DNA of 41,028 bases from Gammaproteobacteria bacterium (GCA_026709135.1 JAPOTO010000124.1:1-41028); one strand, 5' to 3'. Shown: positions 1 to 11,428, numbered from the stretch's first letter. Notes: generated from the letters alone by a model not told the origin. Program-made: numbers and translations.

Positions 1-1
1 C

Positions 2-580
2 CTGCCGTGCTTCCGCCCCGGGCATACGGCGCTCCGGCTCTGGATCAAGACCTGGAAAGACGCGCACGACGAATCCGACGAGACCTTCGAGATGGTGCTC
101 TCCAACCCGCGCGGCGCGACCATCGCCGACGCGGTGGGCGTCGGCACGATCTGCGACCGAAACAACACGGCTCAGTGCCCGCCTGTCGAAACCGACACGG
201 ACACCCTGCAGTCGCCGGACGGGTTCGCGGCCGGCGGCCTGGCGGCGGAACCCGCCGCGGAGCCGCAAACCGGGCCCGGCCCCCGGGCGCGGTCCGCGCC
301 GCGGCTTGAACCTAGGTTCGAACCCCCGGCGGCGGCCTGCGTTCCGCCGGAGCTCCTGTCCGAGGTCCGTGCCCGCGCCGGGGCGTCCCGGCGCCCGGCG
401 GCGGCGGAACGCTGGCTGCGGGTGCTGCACACCTTCACCGGCGCCGCCAACGACGCCACCATCATGCTCAGCGCCGAGGCGCGAACCCATCTCGACCTGG
501 GCCGGCCCGAATGGACCCCGGTGGTGGCCGCGATCCAGTGCTTGGAGGCAACCACCCCGCCCCTTGGGGCCGCTCCTTGA
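2..580 (+). CDS. Calx-beta domain protein, C-terminal part (5' end outside window)
   Basis: Open from the first bases of the window in frame 2, so the N-terminus is missing. The first 40 residues read like the end of a Calx-beta repeat (DESDETFEMVLSNPRGATI, then VGVGTI), a calcium-binding fold common in large secreted adhesin-like proteins. A low-complexity Ala/Pro/Gly-rich linker follows. The end (LLSEVRARAG, AERWLRVL, EWTPVVAAIQCLEA) resembles the short helical C-terminal module I associate with such giant proteins. The last residues (TPPLGAAP) and the stop lie inside interspersed repeat D, so the native C-terminus was probably replaced or extended by the repeat. Surface location and calcium binding are inferred from the family. 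The domain call is fairly firm; total size is unknown. Confidence 0.7.
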   Translation: MPCFRPGHTALRLWIKTWKDAHDESDETFEMVLSNPRGATIADAVGVGTICDRNNTAQCPPVETDTDTLQSPDGFAAGGLAAEPAAEPQTGPGPRARSAPRLEPRFEPPAAACVPPELLSEVRARAGASRRPAAAERWLRVLHTFTGAANDATIMLSAEARTHLDLGRPEWTPVVAAIQCLEATTPPLGAAP

Positions 581-715
581 AAAGGAGGGGAGTTGCCTAG
601 CCCGCCCCGCGCCGCGACTGGGCCAACTCTCCCCCTGTCAAGGGGCAGCCGCGAAGCGGCGAGGGGGTTCTAGTCGAAGCCGTGGTTTCAGCCGATGAAC
701 GACCCTCATTCGGGT
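549..715 (+). repeat. Interspersed repeat D, copy 1
   Basis: About 165 bp, closely matched by 8261-8421 in the same orientation. It is a string of small inverted repeats: CTCCTT/AAGGAG, CCCC-TGTCAA-GGGG and GCCGC-GAA-GCGGC, with outer ends AACCACCCC and GGGGGTT that can pair. Both copies continue to a shared CCCTCATTCG. Copy 1 overlaps the last codons of the Calx-beta gene. No coding function is seen. The rest of the spacer up to mltG shows nothing further. Confidence 0.75.
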
Positions 716-792
716 TGTCCGCACCACACAGATTGAAAACCGCCCCCAACTAATGGATTATCCCGCCATTCTTGCTTGGGCGGCTCGAGTGC

Positions 793-3616
<2,824 letters not shown>

Positions 3617-3639
3617 TTAAAAGCGAGGGAAACAAGATC

Positions 3640-4026
3640 GTGAGTTTGAAAGGCAAGGGCGCGAAAACCGGGAGCACCGAGGGCAGGGTGCTGCCATTGC
3701 GAATCGGCGATGTCGACGCACTGCGGGCGATGTGGATGCCCTTCATCCTCTCCGGGGCGGTTTTCGTTCCCGGCATCAAGGATGGCAGGCTCGGCGAGCC
3801 GGTTTTCCTGCTCATGCTGCTGCCGGGCTCAGATGACGCGCATGAGCGGGTCGCCGCGAGCGGCGAGGTCGTCTGGGTCAATCCGCCGGGGGCGGCGATG
3901 CAAGCCGGAATTGGCGTGCGCCTGCGGGAGAACGACCGCGCGGCTGTCGCGGCCATCGAAGACTGCCTCGCCGACCCGCCGGGCGACGGCGATGCCGCGC
4001 TGTTTCTGAGTGTGGCAAACCCTTGA
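3640..4026 (+). CDS. pilZ: PilZ-domain protein of the type IV pilus PilZ class
   Basis: A 128-aa single PilZ domain. The segments LPLRIGDVDALRAMWMPFI, GEVVWVNPPG and AGIGVRL align by eye with PilZ of Pseudomonas, which acts in type IV pilus assembly and, in that class, lacks the cyclic-di-GMP RxxxR motif. I see no clear RxxxR at the N-terminus here either. It starts with GTG at 3640, preceded by GCGAGGGA at a good distance. It follows holB as in Pseudomonas and overlaps the gor start. No pilus genes are in the window, so a pilus role rests on family and synteny. Confidence 0.88.
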   Translation: MSLKGKGAKTGSTEGRVLPLRIGDVDALRAMWMPFILSGAVFVPGIKDGRLGEPVFLLMLLPGSDDAHERVAASGEVVWVNPPGAAMQAGIGVRLRENDRAAVAAIEDCLADPPGDGDAALFLSVANP

Positions 4027-5384
4027 AATCATACGATTTTGATTTTTTCGTCATCGGCGCGGGCTCCGGCGGGGTTCGCGCCAGCCGGGTCGCCGCCGAC
4101 CTTGGCGCCCGGGTGGCCATCGCCGAAGAGCGGGATTTCGGCGGCACCTGCGTCAATCTCGGCTGCGTGCCGAAAAAACTGTTCAGCTACGCCGCCCACT
4201 ACGCCGAAGAATGGCGCGACAGCCGTGGCTTCGGCTGGACCCACGCCGAACCCGCATTCGACTGGCCGACCCTGCTGGCCAACAAGAACCGCGAAATCGC
4301 CCGCCTCAACGCCATCTACCGCGACATCCTCGCGAGCCGCGGCATCCGCATCTTCAGCGAACGCGCGAGACTCGCCGGGCCGCATCGAATCAAGGTTGGC
4401 GTCGAAACGATCAGTGCCCGTCACATCCTCCTCGCCGTTGGCGGGCAGCCTTGGAAAATCCCTTTTCCCGGTAATGACTTGGCGATTACTTCTGATGAAT
4501 TGTTCCACTTGCCGGAATTGCCGGATTCGATGGTGGTGCAAGGCGGAGGCTACATCGCCTGCGAGTTCGCGAGCATCCTCCACGGCCTCGGCGTCGAAGT
4601 CACCCTAGTGCACCGGGGCGAGGCGCTGTTGCGGGGTTTCGACGCCGACATCCGCGAGTTCGTCACCGCAACCCTCGGCGGGAAGTTCCGCCTTGCGCTC
4701 GGCCGGCGAATCGAACAGCTCGAACAATTGGAAAAAGTGGGCCAGCGCAAACTCAAGGCGCGCCTTGATTCCGGCGAAACGATCATCGCCGGCGAAGTGC
4801 TCTGCGCCACCGGCCGCCGCCCCAATACCGGCGACCTTGGCCTCGAACACACCCGCGTCAAAACCCGCGCCAATGGCGCCATAGAAGTCAACGAACGCTT
4901 TGAAACCGCCGAGGCCGGCATATTCGCAGTTGGCGACGCCATCGACCGCGTAACCCTGACGCCAGTTGCGCTCGCCGAGGGTCAAATCGTCGCCCGCAAC
5001 TTGTTCGATGGCCAAACAACAAAAATGGATTACGACTACATCCCGAGCGCCGTTTTCTGCCATCCCAACATCGCCAGCGTCGGCCAAAGCGAAGCCGAAG
5101 CGCGGGCCGGCGGGGGAGAGTGCGATATATACCTGTCGCGAACCCGCCCCATGAAACACACCCTAAGCGGCCGCGATGAACCCGCATTGCTCAAACTCAT
5201 CGTCGACCGCGGCTCCCAGCGGGTAATCGGCCTGCACATGGTCGGCCCCGACGCCGGCGAACTCGTCCAGGGCTTCACCGTGGCAATGAACTGCGGCGCC
5301 ACCAAAGCCGACTTCGACCGCACCATCGGCATCCACCCAACCCTAGCCGAAGAATTCGTCACCCTGAAAAACCCCCTTGAGTGA
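4023..5384 (+). CDS. gor: Glutathione-disulfide reductase
   Basis: Cytosolic flavoenzyme that reduces oxidised glutathione with NADPH. The 453-aa product has the FAD site VIGAGSGGVRASRVAA near the N-terminus, the redox-active disulfide in GGTCVNLGCVPKK (C43, C48), a second Rossmann motif GGGYIACEFASI with the NADPH-type Arg in HRGEALLRGFD, and C-terminal HPTLAEEF with the catalytic His438-Glu443 pair. Translation appears to start at TTG 4023, overlapping the pilZ stop, because GSGGV and the upstream strand are only complete from there. The rare start and overlap suggest coupling to pilZ. The trypanothione/mycothiol relatives are less likely given the GGTCVNLGCVPKK signature. Confidence 0.93.
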   Translation: MKSYDFDFFVIGAGSGGVRASRVAADLGARVAIAEERDFGGTCVNLGCVPKKLFSYAAHYAEEWRDSRGFGWTHAEPAFDWPTLLANKNREIARLNAIYRDILASRGIRIFSERARLAGPHRIKVGVETISARHILLAVGGQPWKIPFPGNDLAITSDELFHLPELPDSMVVQGGGYIACEFASILHGLGVEVTLVHRGEALLRGFDADIREFVTATLGGKFRLALGRRIEQLEQLEKVGQRKLKARLDSGETIIAGEVLCATGRRPNTGDLGLEHTRVKTRANGAIEVNERFETAEAGIFAVGDAIDRVTLTPVALAEGQIVARNLFDGQTTKMDYDYIPSAVFCHPNIASVGQSEAEARAGGGECDIYLSRTRPMKHTLSGRDEPALLKLIVDRGSQRVIGLHMVGPDAGELVQGFTVAMNCGATKADFDRTIGIHPTLAEEFVTLKNPLE

Positions 5385-5543
5385 GAGGCCACCCAGCGCG
5401 TTCGGCCCCAATCGAAGCCACATAATGCCAAAAAGGAAAGGGCATTCTGACACCGACTTCGATTTGCTTGGAATCGGCGGCGGGCGGCGGGATAATCCGG
5501 CTTGGCGGGAGCATGGGCTTGCAAACCGGAAGGGCAATGATCG

Positions 5544-6743
5544 ATGACAAACGGAAAGATGATAATCGCGAAAAATCCATTTACCGTGGGTCACGGAAAA
5601 GTCCCGCCGTTCCTGGCCGGCCGCGAGGACGAAAAACATAAGCTGGAAAGTCTGCTGGGACAGACGGTGGCCGGCAAAGTGGTGACAAGGAATGTGCATA
5701 TATTCGCGCCCCGGGGAATGGGAAAGACTAGCCTGCTGGAGGAGGTTCGCGGCGAGCTGCGGCTATTGCGCGATGGAAACGCAGGCAAGGCCGCGATCGC
5801 CATGACCGCGGTGAATTCAATGCGCACCGTGGACGAAGCGCGCAGAACGCTGGTGAACGATATCGGCGTTTCCATGAAAGAAGCCTTGACGCCGGCAAGG
5901 GTAGTGGCGGAGTTGAAGATCGTCTCGGCTGAGTGGTCCAGGACCGAAAGGAGTTGGTCGAGCGTTTGCGGGAGCCTGGCGGCAAGCTGCCGGTCGCGAC
6001 CGGTCGTCTTCATGGTTGACGAGGCGCACCGGCTGTCGCCCGAGGTGCTGGCCGCGATCATGGACGATATCGAGATGATACGGCAAAAGGATGGGCCAAT
6101 CGTGGGCGTGTTCGCGGGCAAGCCGGCGCTCATCGACAGGATTGCCAGGGCCGGTGTGTCCTACGAGGAGCGGAGCGTATACATCTCGCTCGACCTCTTG
6201 GACGAGAACAGTTCTGCCGCGGCGATCACGCATCCCTTGTCGAGATCGGCGATGAAGATCAGCCCCGAAGCGTTGGACATGGTCGTCAAAAATGCGCAGG
6301 GGTACCCGACATACTTGCAGTATTGGGGCAGCGCCTTATGGAACCGCTGCATAAAGAAGGCGGAGAGCAATGTGATCGATGGCGGCGACGTCATGGCCGT
6401 AAAGCCGGAAATCGAGGAGCAGAAGAAACAGGCTTATCAGTCGCGATTCGGAACCTGGTCGAGCGCCGACGCGAATCTCCTGATGTCGCTGACCAGGAGG
6501 CTGGAGAAAATCGGCGAGGTCAACCGGCCCCGGCTCGAAGAGATGATCCGGGAAGAACTGCGCCGGCAGCGGCGGGGCGGTTCGGATCACGTGGATCGGA
6601 TATTCCGGGAAATGATAGATACGGATTATGTTTGGTCGCCGCTGGGGACGGCGAATTACAAGGCCGCGCTGCCGAGTTATTTCGGATTCATATTAAGCCA
6701 GGAAAAGGAGATGGTGTCTCAACGAAAAAATGAGCATGACTAG
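5544..6743 (+). CDS. AAA+ ATPase of unknown role (NPF/YTxG type, Orc1/Cdc6-like)
   Basis: A 399-aa soluble ATPase. N-terminal NPFTVGHGKVPPFLAGRE is the lead-in of a widespread family of solitary AAA ATPases without assigned function. Walker A is APRGMGKTS (residues 55-63), Walker B VVFMVDEAHRL (D159-E160). After residue 290 comes a basic region that could hold a winged helix. The start ATG 5544 has AAGGG 9 nt upstream. Codon use differs from its neighbours, with many AGG/AGA arginines and ATA isoleucines, which suggests acquisition. Downstream are a perfect 28-bp palindrome (6822-6849) and a tyrosine recombinase. It could be a DNA-remodelling or toxin-antitoxin-like regulator; I cannot tell which. 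Confidence 0.75.
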   Translation: MTNGKMIIAKNPFTVGHGKVPPFLAGREDEKHKLESLLGQTVAGKVVTRNVHIFAPRGMGKTSLLEEVRGELRLLRDGNAGKAAIAMTAVNSMRTVDEARRTLVNDIGVSMKEALTPARVVAELKIVSAEWSRTERSWSSVCGSLAASCRSRPVVFMVDEAHRLSPEVLAAIMDDIEMIRQKDGPIVGVFAGKPALIDRIARAGVSYEERSVYISLDLLDENSSAAAITHPLSRSAMKISPEALDMVVKNAQGYPTYLQYWGSALWNRCIKKAESNVIDGGDVMAVKPEIEEQKKQAYQSRFGTWSSADANLLMSLTRRLEKIGEVNRPRLEEMIREELRRQRRGGSDHVDRIFREMIDTDYVWSPLGTANYKAALPSYFGFILSQEKEMVSQRKNEHD

Positions 6744-6821
6744 CGTCGGCGCCGCCGTCCCGAAGGCACAATCTTTAATCTCAAATGCAAAGCCAGAAGG
6801 ATCATCCGCGCCTATGCCATA

Positions 6822-6849
6822 ATGTCCGGTAATAAAGATTACCGGACAT
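6822..6849. promoter_or_regulatory. Perfect 28-bp palindromic site between ATPase and recombinase
   Basis: Arms ATGTCCGGTAAT (6822-6833) and its exact reverse complement (6838-6849) around AAAG. Read as 11-bp arms with a 6-bp centre it has exactly the size of a Xer/dif-type core site. No T-run follows on either strand, so it is a poor terminator. It may be a recombinase core site or an operator. Nothing else is visible in the 6744-6966 spacer. Confidence 0.6.
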
Positions 6850-6966
6850 AAAAGAATGTGCCGCAGGTCGCGGGCGGTGGTTCGGGGCGCGCCGATTCGG
6901 TGCAGCGCCTAAAGTTGCGGCCCGCCCTTTCCGATGTATCTATCGATTGTCAGGAAGACAGAAACG

Positions 6967-8181
6967 GTGAACGCCATGCCAAGCAGCAGGAAAAGCCCCG
7001 CGCCATTCTTCGACACGCTTGAAGAAATGCCCAACCCCTACAAGTCGCCGGTGCGCGACGCCTCGCGCCTGCCGGGCGATTCGCCAAGCGACGCGGTCAG
7101 CGATTACCAATACGCCAGCGAATTCATCTATAGCTACCGCGGCAGCCCCGACACCTTCAGCACCTACCGCCGTGAGGTCGAGCACTTCCTGCATTGGTGC
7201 TGGCTCGTGCGCAAACGCTCCCTGAACCGCATCGCCCGGGAAGATTTCGAGTCCTATGTCGATTTTGCCCGCAATCCGCCGGCCAAATGGATCGGCCCGA
7301 ACAACGTCCCGCGCTTCGTGCTCAGCCAGGGCGAGCGCGTTCCCAACCCGCAATGGCGCCCCTACGTCAGCGCTGGCGAGGAATACGCGCTTTCCCAGGC
7401 CGCGCTGCGGTCCTTGTTCAGCGTGCTCAGCAGCTTCTTTAACTTCCTGGTGCAGGAGGGTTACGCGCAAGCGAATCCAGTGGCCAGGATGCGGCAGAAA
7501 AGCAAATTCCTGCGCGGCCGCCAGGGTTTGGACAAAATCCGCCGCCTCTCCCCCCTGCAATGGGAATTCGTCATCGAAACCGCCGAAAACATGGCCGGGG
7601 CGAACCCGGCGGTCCACGAGCGCACATTGTTCATTATGAATGCGCTGTTCGCCCTGTACCTGCGCATCTCCGAGCTGGTGGAAACCCCGCGCTGGCAGCC
7701 GCAAATGGGGCATTTCCAGATCGATCAGGAAGGCAACTGGTGGTTTTTGACCGTCGGCAAGGGCAACAAGGAGCGGGAAATATCAGTCAGCGACGCCATG
7801 CTCGCGGCGCTGAAGCGCTACCGCGGCGCCCGGGGCCTGACCCCCCTGCCCGCCCCCGGCGAGGCCACCCCGCTCATTCGCAAGAATCGCGGCGGCGGCG
7901 GCGTGAAGAGCACCCGCCAGATCCGCCGCATCGTGCGGGAGTGCTTCGACAGCGCGGTGGCGCGGATGCGCGAAGAAGGTTTCACCGATGAGGCCGACCG
8001 GCTCGCCGAGGCCACGGTGCACTGGCTGCGCCACACCGGCATCTCCGAAGACGTCAAGCACCGCCCCCGGGAACACGTCCGCGACGACGCCGGCCACGGC
8101 TCAAGCGCGATCACCGACCGCTACATCGACGTCGAACGCACCGAACGCCACGCCAGCGCCCGCAACAAGCGGATTCGGTGA
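6967..8181 (+). CDS. Tyrosine recombinase / integrase
   Basis: Site-specific recombinase of the XerC/D-lambda Int superfamily. The N-terminal half is a SAM-like core-binding domain (about residues 35-190), then the catalytic domain. All six catalytic positions are present: R233 (LRISELVE), K265 (VGKGNKERE), H352 and R355 (HWLRHT), H377 (GHGSS) and Y386 (DRYID). The GTG at 6967 has GGAAG 9 nt upstream and is my preferred start, giving 404 aa; an in-frame ATG at 6934 would add 11 residues. Base composition resembles the host more than the neighbouring ATPase does, so it may be a long-resident chromosomal recombinase rather than a phage integrase. No phage genes are nearby. Its stop is about 80 bp before repeat D copy 2. 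Confidence 0.9.
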   Translation: MNAMPSSRKSPAPFFDTLEEMPNPYKSPVRDASRLPGDSPSDAVSDYQYASEFIYSYRGSPDTFSTYRREVEHFLHWCWLVRKRSLNRIAREDFESYVDFARNPPAKWIGPNNVPRFVLSQGERVPNPQWRPYVSAGEEYALSQAALRSLFSVLSSFFNFLVQEGYAQANPVARMRQKSKFLRGRQGLDKIRRLSPLQWEFVIETAENMAGANPAVHERTLFIMNALFALYLRISELVETPRWQPQMGHFQIDQEGNWWFLTVGKGNKEREISVSDAMLAALKRYRGARGLTPLPAPGEATPLIRKNRGGGGVKSTRQIRRIVRECFDSAVARMREEGFTDEADRLAEATVHWLRHTGISEDVKHRPREHVRDDAGHGSSAITDRYIDVERTERHASARNKRIR

Positions 8182-8260
8182 GCCGCGGAATCTTTTCGTT
8201 CTGCGGGCGTGCGCCTCGTCTCGCAGTTTTTGGAGCTTGTGGCACCCAAGCGGCCCGGGG

Positions 8261-8421
8261 CAACCACCCCGCCCCTTCGGGGCACCCCTCCTTGAAAAGG
8301 AGGGGAGTCCTTCGCCGCTCTGGCGGGCCAACTCTCCCCCTGTCAAGGGGCAGCCGCGAAGCGGCGAGGGGGTTCCGGTCGAAGCCGCGGTCTTGACCTA
8401 GGAACCGCCCTCATTCGAGTC
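8261..8421 (+). repeat. Interspersed repeat D, copy 2
   Basis: Second copy of the 549-715 element, same orientation, with CCCCTTCGGGG, CTCCTTGAAAAGGAG, CCCC-TGTCAA-GGGG and GCCGCGAAGCGGC hairpins. It occupies most of the 374-bp spacer between the recombinase and prc. The remaining bases hold only the prc leader. Confidence 0.75.
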
Positions 8422-8555
8422 CCGTCACGGATGGCGGGGCGAGATTAAGCGGAAATCACATCCCGCCCATGCGATCCGGCCCAGCAATGAAGCGCTGGAA
8501 ATCAGCGGGTTTCCGGCTTAAGCTACGGGCCAACAGCAATTCAGGAAAAAACCGC

Positions 8556-10826
8556 ATGAGTCCTGACAGAATCCGCTTGCCGGCGTTCGCATTGTCCGCC
8601 CTGCTCTCCACTGTCTGTTTTGGGCAGGATGCCAACTTGGACACCGTCCCGGAAAATGAGGCGGAAACCGAGGCGCAGGCGCCGCTCGCGCTTGACATCG
8701 ACGAACTGTATGCCCCACTGGTTCCCGAGCCGATTTACGGGCCGACGGCGATCGAGCTGATCGATGTGCTGCAATCGCGGCACTATCTGCCGATTGAGAT
8801 AGACGACGATTTTTCCTCCCTGGTGTTCGACAACTTCCTCGATGCCCTCGATGGCAACCACCTCTACTTCCTGCGCGGGGATATCGACCACCTCAGCGCT
8901 TGGCGCTACACCATCGACGATCATCTGCGCGAAGGCAGCCTCGCGCCGGGTTATGAAATCTACAATTTGTATTACAAGCGCCTGATCGAGAGGCTGATCT
9001 ACACCATCAACCGGGTCGAGAACCACATCCCGGAAATGGATTTCACCTTGGATGAATACGTCCTGATCGATCGCGAAGACGCCCCCTATGCCGAAACCGT
9101 CGCCGAACTCGACGAAATCTGGCGGCTGCGGACCAAGAACAGCGTCCTCAATCTGCGCCTCGCCGGCGACAGCAACGAGGAAATCCGCGAAAAACTCTCC
9201 AAACGCTACCGCGGCCGCCTCAACCGCATGCTGCAAACCGACTCCAGGGACGCCTTCGAGGGCTATCTTGCCACCGTGGCGCGGGTTTCCGACCCCCACA
9301 CCAGCTATTTCTCGCCGCAGGATTCGGAAACCTTCAACATGAACCTGTCGCTCTCGCTGAAGGGAATCGGCGCCCAGCTCATCGCCGAGGACGAGTTCAC
9401 CACCATTGTCGAGATCATCAAGGGCGGCCCCGCCGACCGTGGCAGCGAACTCAGCGCCGGCGACCGCATCATCGGCATTGGCCAAGGCCCGGAAGGCGAG
9501 ATTCAGGACGTGGTGGGCATGCGGCTCGATGACGTTGTGGACCAGATCCGCGGCGAGCAAGGCACCGTGGTTCGGCTCAATGTGATTCCCGTCAACGCGG
9601 TCAACGAATCCGCCGCCACCATCGTCAGCATCACCCGGGATGTGGTGCGGCTTGAAGACCAGTCGGCCTGGTCGGAAATCATCGAAGTGCCCCACAATGG
9701 CCGCGACCACAAAATGGGCATCATCCATCTGCCGACTTTCTATTTCGACTTTGAAGCCGCCACCCGGGGCGAGGAGAATTACAAAAGCTCCGCCCGGGAC
9801 GTGGCCGCCCTGCTTGCGGAATTCAAGCGCGAACGGGTCGACGCCGTGGTGATCGATCTGCGCAACAACGGTGGCGGCAGCTTGGGCGAAGCCAATGCCC
9901 TCGTTGGCCTGTTCATCGAAACCGGCGCCACCGTGCAAGTGCGCTATTCCGGGCTCGGCAACGGCTACACCCGCTCATTCGGCGACAATGACCCGGAAGT
10001 CGCCTGGGCCGGGCCGCTCGCGGTGCTCGTCAACCGCAACAGCGCCTCGGCCTCGGAAATCTTCGCCGGCGCGATTCAGGACTATCAGCGCGGCCTCGTA
10101 CTCGGCGGCCAAACTTTCGGCAAGGGCACGGTGCAGGAAATCATTCCCATGGATTTTGGCCAGGCCAAGCTGACGCGCTCCAAGTTCTACCGCGTTTCCG
10201 GCGCCAGCACCCAGCACCGCGGTATCATCCCCGACATCGCCTTCCCCGACCTGTTCGACGCCTACGAGCACATCGGCGAAAGCAGCCTCGACGGCGCCCT
10301 GCCCTGGGATACCGTGCGGCCGGTGGAATACCGCGCCTACCAACCCATCCGCCGGCACATCCCCGAATTGACCGAACTGCATTCCCGGCGCGCGCAGCGG
10401 TCGCCGGATTTCATCTACCTCAACGATCAGATCGCCATCGCCAGGCAGCAGTGGCAGCGCGAGACCTGGCCACTCAACGAGGCGGTCCTCAAGGCCCGCA
10501 ATGAGGCCGACCGCCGCCGCGGCCTTGAGGCCGAGAACATGCGCCGCTTCCTCAAGGGCCTGCCCCTGCTCGATATCCTCGATGGCGATGAAGACACGGT
10601 GGATGCCGCGGCAGCCGACGCCGCGATGCCCGAAGGCATTGAAATGGAAACAGTCGCCGCCAACGAAACCGACACACCAACGCAAGCGGATGCCGAATCC
10701 GACACCGCAGCGGAAGACAGCGACGAAGACGGGGAGCTCGACCCCCTGATCGAGGAAAGCGCCCGGGTGCTTGCCGACTACATCAGCCTGAGCGCGCGCC
10801 AGATCAGCGCGCTGCGCGATTTTTGA
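8556..10826 (+). CDS. prc: Tail-specific (C-terminal processing) protease Prc/CtpA-type
   Basis: Periplasmic S41 serine protease that trims or degrades proteins by their C-terminal tails and affects peptidoglycan hydrolases. ATG 8556 follows AGGAAA at 8 nt and begins a signal peptide (LPAFALSALLSTVCFG, cut near Q24); an upstream in-frame ATG at 8469 would spoil it. The 756-aa product has an N-terminal helical domain, a PDZ domain (about 270-350), and the catalytic core with the Ser498-Lys523 dyad in SASASEIF and FGKGTVQ, spaced 25 residues as in E. coli Prc. The C-terminal region carries an unusual acidic Ala/Asp/Glu-rich insertion (about 670-735), making it longer than E. coli Prc (682). It is monocistronic and convergent with tRNA-Ser. 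Confidence 0.95.
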   Translation: MSPDRIRLPAFALSALLSTVCFGQDANLDTVPENEAETEAQAPLALDIDELYAPLVPEPIYGPTAIELIDVLQSRHYLPIEIDDDFSSLVFDNFLDALDGNHLYFLRGDIDHLSAWRYTIDDHLREGSLAPGYEIYNLYYKRLIERLIYTINRVENHIPEMDFTLDEYVLIDREDAPYAETVAELDEIWRLRTKNSVLNLRLAGDSNEEIREKLSKRYRGRLNRMLQTDSRDAFEGYLATVARVSDPHTSYFSPQDSETFNMNLSLSLKGIGAQLIAEDEFTTIVEIIKGGPADRGSELSAGDRIIGIGQGPEGEIQDVVGMRLDDVVDQIRGEQGTVVRLNVIPVNAVNESAATIVSITRDVVRLEDQSAWSEIIEVPHNGRDHKMGIIHLPTFYFDFEAATRGEENYKSSARDVAALLAEFKRERVDAVVIDLRNNGGGSLGEANALVGLFIETGATVQVRYSGLGNGYTRSFGDNDPEVAWAGPLAVLVNRNSASASEIFAGAIQDYQRGLVLGGQTFGKGTVQEIIPMDFGQAKLTRSKFYRVSGASTQHRGIIPDIAFPDLFDAYEHIGESSLDGALPWDTVRPVEYRAYQPIRRHIPELTELHSRRAQRSPDFIYLNDQIAIARQQWQRETWPLNEAVLKARNEADRRRGLEAENMRRFLKGLPLLDILDGDEDTVDAAAADAAMPEGIEMETVAANETDTPTQADAESDTAAEDSDEDGELDPLIEESARVLADYISLSARQISALRDF

Positions 10827-10835
10827 CCGGCGAAT

Positions 10836-10925
10836 TGGCGGAGGGGGAGAGATTCGAACTCTCGGAGGGCGTTAACCCTCGCTGGTTTTCAAGACCAGTG
10901 CATTCAACCGCTCTGCCACCCCTCC
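10836..10925 (-). tRNA. tRNA-Ser(UGA)
   Basis: On the minus strand the sequence folds as a class II tRNA. The acceptor GGAGGGG pairs with CCCCTCC, the anticodon stem CTGGT/ACCAG holds the loop CTTGAAA with anticodon TGA, a long variable arm (CGAGGG-TTAACG-CCCTCC) is typical of serine, and the T-arm carries GTTCGAATC. The discriminator G and an encoded CCA end at 10836. It reads UCA and wobble codons. A tRNA-Ser next to the BI-1 gene matches my memory of Pseudomonas. Confidence 0.97.
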
Positions 10926-10976
10926 GGGGAGTGGCATCTTACTACAATCATTGGTTTGGACGAACCTGGTTTTTGA

Positions 10977-11165
10977 GGCTTCGAGCGGCTCCGCGAGGGC
11001 GGAGCGTCTATGCGCTTAATTTCGTCCCGACATCCTGTCGGGACTCAAATCGGTTCGTCGTCGCTTGGGAAGCTCTGATTTCATCAGAGCTTCCTGACAC
11101 ATCCCTGTGACGCTCCTCCTCAACGACGCGCACAGACGCTCCGCCCTCGCGGAGCCTTGTTTCGT
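10977..11165 (-). repeat. Structured repeat A, copy 1
   Basis: Outer 29-bp arms at 10987-11015 and 11128-11156 differ at one pair, which is A-C on the plus strand but G-U on the minus strand. Inside are hairpins at 11024-11044 (9-bp stem) and 11068-11094 (12-bp stem GGAAGCTCTGAT). On the minus strand two loops read ACAGGATGT and ACAGGGATGT. It lies between tRNA-Ser and the BI-1 gene. The remaining spacer, 11166-11428, holds another G/C-rich inverted stretch (GGGGCCGCG...CGCGGCCCC, 11244-11279) ending in TCGAAGCC, and the BI-1 ribosome site. Confidence 0.7.
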
Positions 11166-11428
11166 GCCAACCGCTGGCTGCTCAACCTCGACAAATGACG
11201 CACCTTGATTGATCCCACTGGGGCGGAATCCCGTACAACTTAAGGGGCCGCGCGCAGGCCCTCCCCGCCCGCGGCCCCGGTCGAAGCCACAAGCTTTGGT
11301 TGCTTTCAACAGCCGGGGCGGTATGATTGCTGGTGGATGGGGCGCGGTTGAAACGCGGTTGAAAACTGATTCGATCAGCCCCATATTGGCTTGTGGCAAG
11401 CATTCAAAATTTAAAAACGGAGGTTGCG

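Noticed and set aside
6822..6849. Rho-independent terminator of the ATPase gene
   Set aside because: No T-run follows on either strand and the stem has a mixed base composition.
8541..9938. Long open frame (465 codons) on the minus strand opposite prc
   Set aside because: High GC leaves stops rare in the antisense frame; prc has full motifs on the other strand and the antisense product matches nothing I know.
10823..11110. 95-codon open frame after prc
   Set aside because: It overlaps tRNA-Ser on the opposite strand and repeat A, with no ribosome site.
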